The position numbers and the translations under genes are program-made. Below, in pieces: positions 35,249-46,120 of a stretch of DNA of 64,000 nt (its first letter is position 1; each line of letters begins with the position of its first letter). The notes beneath the pieces were generated by a model. It made no database searches. It worked only from the letters and a program-made list of their open reading frames with translations, and was not told the origin of the DNA. The DNA is from Mytilus edulis (Eukaryota; Mollusca; Bivalvia; Mytilida; Mytilidae), in contig NC_092346.1 in assembly GCF_963676685.1 (NCBI RefSeq), forward strand, positions 25,681,133 through 25,745,132, given 5' to 3'.

Positions 35249-35463
35249 GGCGAATGTAACCCCATCTTTGATGGGATGGGTCAATAAGGTTTTGTCATTA
35301 TAACCATATAATATGTTGTTTATAAATAAGATTTATTGATTTCATTATACATGTTTTTCATTGTGTTGCTTCTTCGTCATTTTAATAATAAATGACAGTT
35401 TTCAATTCTTAAATATTTGTTTGTTTGTCATTCTTTCATCCCATCAAACAGAGCAAGCCTGTG
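35249..35463 (+). repeat. Split direct repeat B2
   Basis: Right end of the element, same sequence as B1. Flanking DNA begins agaccttttag. Confidence 0.95.
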
Positions 35464-36639
35464 AGACCTTTTAGAATAAAATAACTTCATTTTAACCATA
35501 TCTATATTCAATATACATGTACTATCTCTGGGTCAATATGCCAATGTTCACTGCTTAATAGATGAGCTCTTTTTTCTAAAGGCCTCTAAATATTATGTGA
35601 AAATTTAATGTTAAATCATGGCTAATTAACTTTCAAATAAAAGTGGTTCAAATGCATTTAATTTTTTCTATTTCTTCTATTTTTTTTATATTAAGCAACA
35701 TTACTTGTAAAAATTAACTGAAGTTAACGTCAATATCAAAACTGCTTTGTTTTGTAAGAAGTTGCCTACTTTTACAAAAAGAAATAATGCTGATTGGTAG
35801 ACCTTTGTTGTGATCCCTACACATTAGTTTCGTCCTTGCTTCTAATAGATATAACTAATGTATTGTTGATGGGGATTGCCACTTTTCGTGCCGATGGTCG
35901 GTGGTTCCTTGGGCACTTCGTGGGCCAAAACCAATAAAAACTGATCGCCGCTGAATACTTTAGTAGCAAAAAGAACAGCACTGAACATGTTATTTCGAAT
36001 TGCTAGATTGTCCATCTAAAAAAATAATGTAAATAAATCTAATTGTAAAAGTCTTAATTTATTTACAAGAATTTCGTTGTTTGATAGGATTAAATACCTT
36101 TAATAGACATAAAAAACATTTCAATGGCTAGCTTATGATAATTTTCACTTCCTTAGTTAATGCAAGATGCAGTATAAGCAACTAAGAAATTTAAGAAAAC
36201 ATATAAATATTTGAATATTGAAAAATTAATATATCAAGGTTTTGCTCCAAAACTTGCCCCTAAAAGCATGAATGACCTGTGTATTCTGTTTTTAACATTT
36301 TTGCACTGTTAAGATTTGTGTTTTTCAACTTAATATCGACTACATATATTTTTTTTTATCAAAGAATAGCTAAAAGCTATCTTTTTGCAGATGGCGATTT
36401 TTTGGGGGGCACCTGCATGGTTGTTGTTTAATTAACAAGAAGCGTAATTACAGTAAACTTATTATGTCAAAAACATCCTTAGCTCTAATTAAAGTATGTT
36501 ATTTGGTTTTATGGTGAATTACAATTGAATCACAAGCACAAATTTTGGTTTTCATGCATTTTTGTCATTTTCAATGGAATTTCTGGAAAACGGCCCTATT
36601 TATTAAAAATCCGACATTAATTTTCCAAAGGGCTTTTGA
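35464..36639. other. Non-coding stretch
   Basis: Nothing recognisable between the Ngaro-type element and the tail of PLE1. Confidence 0.5.
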
Positions 36640-38580
36640 TAAAAGAGGAACGAAAGATACCAGAGGGACAGTCAAACTCATAAATCGAAATAAACTGACA
36701 ACGCCATGAGTAAATATGAAAAGGACAAACAGACAAACAATGGTACACATGACACAACATAGAAAACTAAAGAATCAACAACACGAACCACACTAAAAAC
36801 TAAGGGTGATCTTAGGTGCTCCGGAAGGGTAAGCAGATCCTGCTCCACATGTGGCACCCGTCGTGTTGCTAATGTGATTAAAAATCCGGTAAATAGTCTA
36901 ATTCGGTAGGTAACATTTATGAAAGGGAAGGGGATTGTAGTTATGACGTAAGGAACACATCCGATATCTTTTGTGAAACGGTTATTCCATAACCGTCAAC
37001 CAACTCGTGATGGCGTCCTTAAAATTTACGAAGAGATGATTGCAACTTAATAATTTGGAACTCTTGATTTTATAGCTTCCTTGTTAGCAACAACCCTCTA
37101 TCAAGAAAATCATGATAGGAAATGCAAGCACGGGAATATCGTATCAATTGGGAGATATATTCACCCTATTCAGGTGCTGCTGGAATATTGCTACTTAGAA
37201 ATGGAAAGTTCACAATTGGAAAGCTGAAATCATCTCTTTTGTCGTACAGTTTTGTTTTCAATCGAACCTCATTGTCAATTTCTAGATGTAAGTCAAGATA
37301 TGAGGCCGACTTAACTGTATCTGTTGTATCCTTTATCTCTACTTCAATGGGACAGATACGATCGACATAGTCACCAAATATTGAATTGTTTAGTGAAAGA
37401 ACATCATCTATATAGCGGAAAGTAGAGTTAAAGGATATTGCTAACTTTTTGTCTTTCTTCCTCTTGTCTTTCTTCCTAAGAAGTTCCTATATGAAGTCAG
37501 CCTCATAATGATAAAGAAACAAGTCAGCAAGAAGAGGGGCATAATTCGTTCCCATTGGAATGCCGATAGTCTGTTGTAAAACACGTCCTCCGAACGTAAC
37601 AAATATGTTGTCAATCAAGAAATCAAGCATCTTGATAATGTCAGTTTCACAGAATTTTTGTTTGAATCAGAGTGATCCTTTACAAAGTAAGATTTATCCT
37701 TTCCCAAGACAAGATACTTGTACCTTCGTCGGCCATTCTTTTTGATGAAACAAAGCAATACCAACTCTTTCAATTTGTCTTTTAATTTGGAATGTGGAAT
37801 ACTTGTATAAAGTTTAGAAAAGTCAAATGTGTTAATACTATTACAAAATGAACTCATCATAGATACCAGGACTAAATTTTGTATATACGCCAGACGCACG
37901 TTTCGTCTACAAAAGACTCACCAGTTACGTTCGAATCCAAAAAAGTCAAAAAGGCCAAATAAAGTACGAAGTTGAAGAGCATTGAGGACCAACGAGAGTT
38001 AGATTGCATATACTCTAAAAGATCTTTGGAATCTTTAAGTATTCACATCTGATTCACGCCACCTCTAGAATAGGCATTTTCACAAGAACTTTGAAGCCCG
38101 TCTGTGATTGCTGACAAAATATATGTTAATAATTTAGAAAAAGGTTTCGTGGAGCACTTGGAAGACCCAGCAATATACCTTTGTTTGTAAGGACACTTAT
38201 GCAGTTTTGGTATCCAATACAGTGATGGAAGATCCAGTTCATTATCTTTTGTTGAAATTCCAAAGGAACATAGAACAGACCTATGATTATCCAGGATTTC
38301 CTCTTTGGTAAGTGTCGTGAGGGTATATGTTGGGTTTCCAAGTGAATTGTCAATACCCAATTCGTTTATCAAGCAGTTAATGTAATGGGTTTTACACACA
38401 AACACGCTACTATTAATATCTGTTCTTACAGATCCCTATGTCCACACAAAATAGTATTCAAAAGACAGAATATGCAAAAATGCTGACTTCCTGTAAAATT
38501 AGAAGTTGTCTGTCCTTGACTTTTCGTAGTGATTTAACAGAAACTGCACCGTTCGAATTTTTGACGACCGGGCAAAAACG
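36640..38580 (-). mobile_element. Penelope-like element PLE1, decayed
   Basis: Reads leftwards from about 38580. Segments in order are an N-terminal region with KVKDRQLL, then SLYWIPKLHKCPYKQRYIAG (near 38230) and YSRGGVNQM (near 38050), the typical Penelope-like RT start. Motif A FDFSKLYTSIPH follows near 37820, motif B QQTIGIPMGTN near 37560 and motif C RYIDDVLSLNN near 37410. The thumb region is YLDLHLEID, LYDKRDDF and ISQLIRYSR. Frame changes and stops (for example TAG in the segment near 37175 and stops near 37085 and 37020) break it throughout. No GIY-YIG domain is visible. The last ~250 bases (36640-36890) are a tail found alone at 660-900 and 56430-56565. A hammerhead-like repeat is inserted within the RT between the fingers and motif A. 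Confidence 0.85.
37853..37998 (-). repeat. Hammerhead-like repeat H inserted in PLE1
   Basis: About 145 bp with the subfamily tail catagataccaggactaaat at its left. The core reads CTGGTGA, GTCT/AGAC stem, GAAAC, stem, GTA, so one core base differs from the consensus. The RT reading frame resumes on both sides (EYMQSN and INTFDF), giving a clean insertion. Confidence 0.8.
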
Positions 38581-39277
38581 ATAGTACAGATGTTGTGCTT
38601 TCGAATGGTATATGATTTCGCCGTATGTTAGGTAGGTGCATTAAAAATAGAATTTCATGGATAATGTCACTCATCTATAGTACAGAGATCTGATACTAAG
38701 GTAAACTTTGTAACCTGTACATTGTGTTTAGATTAATGTAAGAATAATATCCCGGTCAGTTGACTTATGAATGTTATAGTTATCGTATTCAGATTATGAT
38801 ATGGAATTGGTTATGATATAGAATTCAAGTAAACGGTTCCATGCATGAACCATATACCACATATACGGTAAGGAGTGTGTACATGTTTTAGTTTGTGCTT
38901 GTCTTGTTCAGTTTGTAACTGTATAGTGTTATAGTATTATATGTAATTTTACCTGAAACTGCATGGAATTACATTTATATGAATATGTCGTAACACTAAC
39001 TTTGAGATTGCTAGTGATTTATATTACTTTATAGCACATGATTATGAGACGTTATGAGTGAATTTAAATTTAAATATAAGATTGTGAAGTAATTGCATTG
39101 GAATATATTTGATTTATTCCCCTTTGTCTATAATTCTGTTTTATGTTGTCATGTGTTGTTTATGATTGTTATATATGTTGTAGGGTTTAATAATATTTGC
39201 AATCAGTGTGAATAAAATCCCTTAAGAACCCTATCTAGTCTATTGTACTTATTGAGCCTTTTGGACCTGCTATATTT
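38581..39277. other. Non-coding stretch
   Basis: No feature supported between PLE1 and the minisatellite. Confidence 0.5.
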
Positions 39278-39840
39278 TGATAGGTTTAACACGTTCTGAT
39301 ATGTGTGTCATTTACTCTCACTGTTTGTGTCACTTTATTTTAACACGTTCTGGTGTGTGTGTCATTTACTTTCAATGTTTGTGTCACTGTATTTTTAACA
39401 CGTTCTGGTGTGTGTGTCATTTACTTTCACTGTTTGTGTTTCTGTATTTTAACACGTTCAAGTGTGTGTGTCATTTACTTTCACTGTTTGTGTAACTTCA
39501 TTTGAACACGTTCTGGTGTGTATGTCATTTACTTTCACTGTGTGTGTCACTGTATTTTAACACGTTCTGGTGTGTGTGTCATTTACTTTCACTGTTTCTG
39601 TCACTGTATTTTAACACGTTCTGCTGTGTGTGTCATTTACTTTCACTGTGTGTGTCACTGTATTTTAACACGTTCTGGTGTGTGTGTCATTTACTTTCAC
39701 TGTTTGTGTCACTGTATTTTAACACGTTCTGGTGTGTGTGTGATTTACTTTCACTGTTTGTGTCACTGTATTTTAACACCTTCTGGTGTGTGTGTGATTT
39801 ACTTTTACTGTTTATGTCACTTTATTTTAACACTTAACTA
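39278..39840 (+). repeat. 54-bp minisatellite, about 10 units
   Basis: Unit aacacgttctggtgtgtgtg followed by tcatttactttcactg... , 54 bases with rare one-base length changes. Because 54 is a multiple of three and the unit lacks stops in two frames, long 18-residue-periodic ORFs appear. They carry no start context or conserved substitutions, so I treat it as satellite DNA. Confidence 0.9.
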
Positions 39841-40854
39841 TTTTTTTTTACTGTGACTTGACTGTAAGTATTGCTCTCAACTCATTATAGTTTATTCAAA
39901 ATTCTGAACAAATTGCAATTTGATTTATCAAACTAAACTGTTCAACTGGTCAGAAATTTAAACGAACTGCTGTAGAAAAACACCGTCAAGTCGTGAATAT
40001 GCAAGGTGATAAAATAAACTTACGACGACAATCTTGATTGTAAAATATAATGATTTTCCTATAATTTGCAAGAACATTTAGTCGTGTGTTATCCGTTAAC
40101 TTAAACTCCGTAACTAGAGGAATGCATGAACACTGGACACCCTACTATTAGTTGTCCCTTACAATTAAGAGCATTCGTAGGTCTGTTAACAATCAAACAA
40201 TTCTAAACTTGAAAAGTTATCAAAGTACCCCGATGCCAATAGATATACATATATATAATGATTAAAAACGACAAAAAATGGAGAAGTCAACTGTTTTATT
40301 TAAATAAGCTGGACAGTTTTACAAGATACAAATCATTCATTCTCTCAAATTTATACTATTGTCCAATAATTTGGTACAGCTATAGCAAAAATATTTTTTG
40401 AAGATTGAAAACAATTAGTTCTTAGCTTCATGTTTGATAATAATAGTTTTTACGAGAAAAAAAAGGTAATAACATGTATTTCCATTGAAAAATTAAGAAT
40501 AATTAATACAAGTCCAACTTATTTTTATAATTTGTTGACATGCAACTGCAGAACTATTATTTTAGATCACCGGAAACAATCACAACTAGGAGTCAAAACT
40601 AACAAGTATGGTTTTAATGCTGCACATATGGCTAGAGCTTTCTAGGCAGAATCGGTAAAGGTACTTGATGAAACTGAAAGCAAAAATCACTGTTAAGATG
40701 ATCATAGTTACATGTGTATGTAAGTGCTCACAACAACCCAATGCACCTGTACGAAACATTTCGATGCAGTATAAATTTGATATTACATTTAAAATAAGAA
40801 AATTCAAGAATAACTAAAAGCGGTGAAAGATGAGAAAGGTTTAAACTTGTTTCT
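39841..40854. other. 3' flank of receptor copy B
   Basis: No ORF or repeat supported. An AATAAA for copy B is not obvious within the first 300 bases after its stop on the minus strand. Confidence 0.4.
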
Positions 40855-43800
40855 TTAAATTTCTGTGCATGTTGACTGTTTGTCGGTAGTCGATTCTTTG
40901 ATATCGTGTGTATTACTTGAAGAATCCATTCCGTCATGTTTCCTTCGTACAATAATAATAAATACTATTCCATTAAGTACACCTCCTAAATTTGAGAACG
41001 TTGTCACGAAATGGAACAAGATTTGTGGAACATCAGTTTCCCACTGCCATATACCGTACGTTGCCATGGCCCACCACTGTACAAGAAAAGCGGTAACGAA
41101 TAGAGACATGGTTTTCGCAGCTCTGTGCGATGCTTCCAAACTTTTATGCGGGTTTTTTATGGCCTTTACTTCCTTATAGATACGAAACCAGCTAATGATG
41201 TAAAGAATTATATTGGTCATTGTTATGACAGAAAGAAAAATGGTTGTAAATATAAAGTTGGCTACATGTCCATTGACACCATCGAAGAAACAACTGAAAA
41301 GAAAAAAGTGAATATTATTTAAAAGTAGAAATAATTGAGAAAACATATATATGTTGTAGAGTTGTCACTGACTCAGACGTACTTATGAATATAATTATTT
41401 TCTGTGACTGTATATTACATTAATTTGTAGGATCCTTTACTATAGATAATTTAGCTGATCTGTAACAATAACATCTTCATGCCTTATATATCATGTACTG
41501 TAGTACGCCGCTAGATTAAAACTGACGTGGAAAGGTAACACATGCCCACCGAAAGCTCTTTTTTTGAGAGCCCAGGTGGTCGTGTGGTCTAGCGGGACGG
41601 CTGCAGTGCAGGCGATTTGGTGTCACGATATCACAGTAGCATGGGTTCGAATCCCGGCGAGGGAAGAACCAAAAATTTGCGAAAGCAAATTTACAGATCT
41701 AACATTGTTGGGTTGATGTTTAGACGAGTTGTATATATACGTCAGTTTTAATCTAGCGGCGTACTACAGTACATGATATATAAGGCATGAAGATGTTATT
41801 GTTACAGATCAGCTAAATTATCTATAGTAAAGGATCCTACAAATTAATGTAAGATACAGTCACAGAAAATAATTATATTCATAAGTACGTCTGAGTCAGT
41901 GACAACTCTACAACAGATGTATCCATCGGATCGCCATCAATGATGGTGATACATGGCTGTGTACATAATGTATATACAACTCGTCTAAACATCAACCCAA
42001 CAATGTTAGATCTGTAAATTTGCTTTCGCAAATTTTTGGTTCTTCCCTCGCCGGGATTCGAACCCATGCTACTGTGATATCGTGACACCAAATCGCCTGC
42101 ACTGCAGCCGTCCCGCTAGACCACACGACCACCTGGGCTCTCAAAAAAAGAGCTTTCGGTGGGCATGTGTTACCTTTTCACGTCAGTTTTAATCTAGTGG
42201 CGTACTACAGTACATGATATATAAGGCATGAAGATGTTATTGTTACAGATCAGCTAAATTATCTATAGTAAAGGATCCTACAAATTAATGTAAGATACAG
42301 TCACAGAAAATAATTATATATAATAAAAACTATAACACAAATTCCCATACGTTTCGGCCATTACGGCCTTCTTCATTGGAATAAATTACAACATTGAAAC
42401 AACAATTACATTGCTTGGATACATTACGTTATAATAACTTCTATGACGTTCATTTGTCGCGTTTTTCGATTTTTTAATATAAATATTTTTATTATCGTTC
42501 ATACATTGTGTTGAGTCCGACTCAACACAATGTATGAACGCTGTCCTTCAGGTTCTAAAGTTTTTAATTTTTTTTATCCAAAAGGCTTCTTTGGTTTTTC
42601 TGTAAGTTTCTGTCCCAAATACTGTTTCTATGGCGGTAACTTTTAAATTTGTCATTGAATGATTGTTCTGAATAAAATGGTTGGCTACTGGATCTTCTGT
42701 TTTCTGTGTTCTTATTTTTGAAAAGTTCAATAGCATTCGTTGATATGGTGTATCACCCGTTTGTCCTACATATATAACTTTTTCACATTTTGTACAATTA
42801 ATTGCATATACCACGCCTACGGTTTTACAATTTATTTGTCCCTGAATGGTATATTCTTTGCCGGTGTTGTCACAAAATACCTTGGTTTCATTTATATGTG
42901 AGCATAATGCACAATGTTTACCACATGGTCCACATCCATTAGTTTGTTTATAAAATTGTAAATTATGCTTTTTGTGCACTAAGATGTCTTTTATGTTATT
43001 ATCACGTTTAAATGCCACGATAGGCGGATCGGGGAATATTTTCTTTAGTCTTTCGGATTGAAGGAGAATTTTAAGATTTTTTCTAAGAATTGAATGTAAG
43101 CGCTTTGGAAAAAGTAATTACTAAAAGTACCCTGTTGTTTTCTTTCTTCGGTTTGTACTGTAATAGATCTTCTCGGTTTGAATTGTCGACTTTTTTCAAT
43201 TGAACTTCAGTTGACGAGTTATTAATATTGTATACATTTTTTACGGAGTTTGGATGGCTTGACGACACATGTAAGTACTGGTGTTTATCTGTTGATTTCG
43301 TATAAAGATCTGTTTTAAGTTGTCCGTTTTCTATGTGTACAAACACATCAAGGAATTCAATTTTTTCAGTTGAGTAACGCATTTCTGTTTTAATTCGCGG
43401 ATGCAACTGTTTCACATTTCGTGAAATTCTTTTAGTTTATCTAAACCATGTTCCCATATTCCCCAGATGTCATCAACATATCTCCAATATGAAAATGGTT
43501 GTAAATTGCTGTTTTGAAATAAATTTTCTTCCCATTGTCCGAGGTAGGTGCAAGCATAATTCATGCCTAGATGGGAACCAATAGCTGTTCCTTCGGTTTG
43601 TAAAAAGTGTTTTCCGTTGAAGCTAAAAGTATTGTTTTCAATGACTAAATCCATCATTTTAAGAACATTTTCAGTTGGGATTGATGTGTTAGTTCGATTT
43701 TCTAGTGCTGATTTGCATGGTTCTCGCGCTTCTTTTCTTGGTACGCTTGGATATAATTTAGTTACATCTAAACAAAACATTATTGCGTTGTCTGGTAAAG

Positions 43801-46112
43801 ACTGTTCTATTGCATTTAATTTGTTTAAAAAATCTGTTGAGTCTTTGATATAGGTGGGGAAGTTTCGAACATTCTCCAAAAGCTCGTTTTCGACTATTTC
43901 CGCGATTTTTTCTGTGGGATGGTACCGCCCATTAATAATTGTTCTTACTTGGTGATTGTTTTTGTGTAATTTCGGATTGGCTTGTACCTTTCCGAAACAT
44001 GTTCCTTTCGGTAAGAGATATTTTTTCATGTCTTTGTCTATTATTTCTCTTTTACATAAATTTTCTATGAGTTTTTTTACTTTATTTTCATTTTTCTGTG
44101 TTAGATCCTTATCTATTGCTTTGTACGTATCGTTGTTATCTAATTCCTTTTCTACCTCTAATTTATAATCTTCTGTATTCATTATTACAACTCCGGATGA
44201 TTTGTCGCTTGGTCGTATCACGATGCTTGTATCATACAAAAGTTCCCGCATTGCTTTTTCTTCTTCAATAGTTATATTCATTTTGAATTTTCGACTTAAT
44301 CTACTTAAAATTTCATCTTTTATGGTTTGTATATACTCATCTAACCATATTTCTTTTCAAAGCCAGAAATTAGTAGTGCTTTTGCTAATTAATATTCATA
44401 ATATGTAAATGAGAATTGTACCACGTGATAATAGTTTGAACTGAACTGGCTTGGTATCATTAAAATTTTTAAATCACGGATATTATTAGTTGCCCGTCAC
44501 TGAGTCCTTGTTTATAATCACTATGATATTTCCGGAAAGTTGTCAGGCGGTCAAAATCAAAACAATGAACGCGAATTTAGTGATTTTTTCGCGTTTTCGT
44601 GAGTTGATTCTTCTTGAAATAGGTGCATTTAAACTTTACGTGGGAACCTAGAGTTCAATGACTACACATACAAGGTTTGGACTGGCTTATTCTTTGGACA
44701 TTCACGTTTCAAATTTCACCCCGGCAACCTACTTTTCTAATGACCTTGTTAGCAAATTTTCAAGTCAAAGTTTGTAAATTTGACGTGTCAGCCATTTTAG
44801 CCTGTATTTTATACTGCAATGTTAAAAGCCTCCCGCTTCGATTTTTAAAATAGCTCAGGAACCTTGATTTTTGCAACAACAATCATCATGTTTCGTTTGA
44901 ATGATGTATATTGTTGTGTATATTTATTTTCTGCCCCGGCAACCTGTTTATCACTTAATTTAAAGTAAAAAAAGACATTTTTTTTCAAAATTCCCTATCA
45001 TTTCAATATAAATTCCGTGACCCGTATCCGATTTCTTTAGTATAATATTCAAATAAGCAAAGTGGCGATGATTTCTGGATATGTCCTGGGGAGGGTGTGA
45101 ACGTACTTGATTTTTTGAATTTAGTATATTCGTTTTGGTAATTTTCTTTTTCCTTGTTTTCATCGAAAAAATGTTCGCGAAGACGCATTCTTCTTCATGG
45201 CTTACAAAGATAAAGACAAACAGACAGATAATGGTACAAAAGTACGTCTTTTTGTGTTGTTACATTTGTTTGTTTCTAAAGTGATTAAGATGACAACATT
45301 AGTAAACATGGCATATATATCACGTTTTAAAAGCAAAATGTTAGCAGTTTGAATGGTCAAAAGCTTTGTTAAGATCGAATCTGTCAAATCAGACAACATA
45401 TAAATTAAAGCGACAGTAGTTTAACGATTTTTGTTTTTATCTCGGTAATCGATTAAGAAAGACATATCAAAGTACAAATACAAAATAACGGAATCGCATG
45501 ACCTCGAAAAGACAGGAACACAGTGCATCGACGATAAGTTATTCTTCTCTATGTTTTTACTTACAAGCTTCCATTAGGACCTAGCTGTCCTAATCCAGCT
45601 GCTACTGTTAGTCCTAATGCAGGAGCCCCAAAAATGAATACAAGAAGACGATAATCCCTGCATCCAAAGTCAAGTTTCTTCCGAAAATAGACTAAAACAA
45701 AAACATTAATTGCAACGATGCTGACTAATAAATTCTGAGCTGTGACAAATTCTGCCAGCAAAAATCCATAGAATCCACAAAGATATTTTGGTGTTGGTAG
45801 TTCCTTTGTAAGAACTATATGCAAATGGTCAGAGAAATGTGAAATATTAAAAAGACCATCACATATTGCCATATAAACAGCAAATCGTTCGCATATTGTC
45901 CAATGAAAGAATGTTGATATGTGCTGATGATAAAATGAGTAGCTTATAACGGATATAACGCATATCAAGCTTAAGCATATACAAATTAGTGCTGGTACAT
46001 GGATGCCGTAAAAGGTACCATTAGCTAGTCCATATACAGGTAAATCATAACCATCCTTTAGCTCTTTTGTTTCTGTGGTTACAGCAATGGTGGCACTAGA
46101 TGAAACATTCAT
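40855..46112 (-). CDS. Seven-transmembrane receptor, copy B (cAMP-receptor-like/GPR157-like GPCR), 2 exons
   Basis: Exon 1 is 46112-45565 and exon 2 is 41293-40855. Donor GTAAGT, acceptor TTTTCAG; the same Phe codon is split as in copy A. The product is 328 residues. It is very similar to copy A across TM1-TM7, including ICDGLFNISHFSDHLHIV, AEFVTAQNLLVSIVAINVF, HRAAKTMSLF and FSNLGGVLNGIVFIIIVRRK. It differs mainly in the N-terminus and tail. The tail ends TEI, again a class I PDZ-type terminus. Its 4.27-kb intron is enlarged by an inverted SINE structure and PLE2, both absent from the copy A intron. No frame defect seen. Expression is likely from the A/B-shared upstream block at 46121-46157. 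Confidence 0.87.
41569..41738 (+). mobile_element. tRNA-derived SINE unit, forward
   Basis: Pol III box A tggtctagcggg at 41585-41596 and box B ggttcgaatcc at 41644-41654, with a tRNA-like order between. It continues into gaagaaccaaaaatttgcga, which is typical of a SINE body rather than a tRNA end. Confidence 0.75.
41970..42140 (-). mobile_element. tRNA-derived SINE unit, inverted
   Basis: Reverse complement of 41569-41738, with box B near 42055-42065 and box A near 42113-42124 read on the minus strand. Nearly identical to its partner. Confidence 0.75.
42351..42376 (-). ncRNA. Hammerhead-like motif at PLE2 3' end
   Basis: Minus strand reads ATGAAGA, then a GGCC/GGCC stem with loop GTAAT, then GAAAC. 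This fits the hammerhead core CUGANGA + helix II + GAAA at all but the first base (A for C). Hammerheads are known in Penelope-like elements. Helix III and the cleavage site are not evident here, so it is probably inactive. Confidence 0.45.
42496..42540. repeat. Perfect 45-base palindrome
   Basis: 22-base arms around a single central C, starting cgttcatacattgtgttgag. It lies 8 bases after the endonuclease stop codon of PLE2 in the 3' UTR and would form a hairpin in the transcript. Confidence 0.95.
42548..43110 (-). pseudogene. PLE2 GIY-YIG endonuclease domain
   Basis: Open from about 43110 to the stop at 42548. It starts with the linker KKIFPDPPIVAFKRDNN, then a Cys cluster (CGPCGKHCALC) typical of EN-plus Penelope-like elements. 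The GIY-YIG core VVYAINC...VIYVGQT follows, then QRMLL and HFIQNNH. The conserved Tyr pair, Gln-Thr and downstream His are present. Start by GTG at 43018 is unlikely; the domain is the C-terminal part of the RT polyprotein, separated by a one-base frame change near 43105. Confidence 0.85.
43083..44350 (-). pseudogene. PLE2 reverse transcriptase region
   Basis: The frame 44281-43412 (ATG MNITIEEEKAM, open upstream to about 44350) contains RPSDKSSGVVIM, GKVQANPKLHK (fingers), motif A FCLDVTKLYPSVP, motif B GTAIGSHLGMNYA and motif C YWRYVDDIWG with the catalytic Asp pair. A one-base shift near 43412 leads into 43415-43083, which continues the thumb (EKIEFLDVFVHIENGQLKTDLY). Family knowledge: Penelope-like RTs are related to telomerase and prime at cleaved or free DNA ends. 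All catalytic motifs are kept; only the frameshift prevents a single product. Confidence 0.85.
44351..45564. other. Rest of receptor B intron
   Basis: No gene seen. Two short repeats of the phrase ccccggcaacct occur near 44719 and 44935. Confidence 0.5.
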
Positions 46113-46120
46113 TATAGTTA

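Larger units (their letters stand above)
29019..35463 (+). mobile_element. DIRS/Ngaro-type retroelement with split direct repeats, apparently non-autonomous
   Basis: Boundaries follow from two repeat pairs arranged A1...B1-A2-B2, the arrangement known for Ngaro/PAT-type tyrosine-recombinase retroelements. A1 29019-29208 equals A2 34892-35081, and B1 34668-34882 equals B2 35249-35463. B1 and A2 are separated by 9 bases, A2 and B2 by 167. Inside are an SGNH-hydrolase ORF (29570-30166), a ~453-bp internal duplication and a Gag-like region with CCCH and CCHC-like fingers (32099-33372). I find no reverse transcriptase, RNase H or tyrosine recombinase in any frame, so mobilisation in trans is likely. 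SGNH domains are known passengers of Ngaro elements. Gag is broken while the repeats are identical, which points to a recent insertion of an already defective family. Confidence 0.85.
41352..42318. repeat. Nested inverted repeat built from tRNA-SINE units
   Basis: Order is S-T-S'-spacer-T'-S'. S is 41352-41524 and T is 41525-41738 (contains the tRNA-like unit). S' at 41739-41915 is the reverse complement of S. The spacer is 41915-41970. T' at 41970-42181 is the reverse complement of T. S' recurs at 42182-42318. The two long arms (41387-41738 and 41970-42318) can pair over about 350 bases. Copies differ at few positions (for example cgccgctag against cgccactag). Confidence 0.9.
42319..44350 (-). 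mobile_element. Penelope-like element PLE2 with GIY-YIG endonuclease, near-intact, 5'-truncated
   Basis: Sits in the intron of receptor copy B, directly after the SINE structure. Reading leftwards: RT (44350-43083) then Zn-finger plus GIY-YIG endonuclease (about 43110-42548). The 3' region follows, with a 45-base palindrome and a gaagaaggccgtaatggccg motif near its end. Open frames cover almost the whole length; only two single-base frame changes are evident, near 43412 and 43105. Upstream of 44350 the frame is closed, so the 5' end is missing. Low decay indicates a young insertion. Confidence 0.88.

Noticed and set aside
29019-35463. LTR retrotransposon
   Set aside because: The repeats are split (A1...B1-A2-B2) rather than one terminal pair, and lack TG..CA ends, a primer-binding site and a target duplication.
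39502-39856. Long ORFs with an 18-residue repeat (FWCVCHLLSL-type and GVCVIYFHC-type)
   Set aside because: Products of a 54-bp minisatellite open in two frames at once; no conserved codon pattern or gene structure.
41575-41665. Functional tRNA gene
   Set aside because: Box A and box B are present, but acceptor arms do not pair and the sequence runs on into a SINE body; it is also in a duplicated inverted structure.
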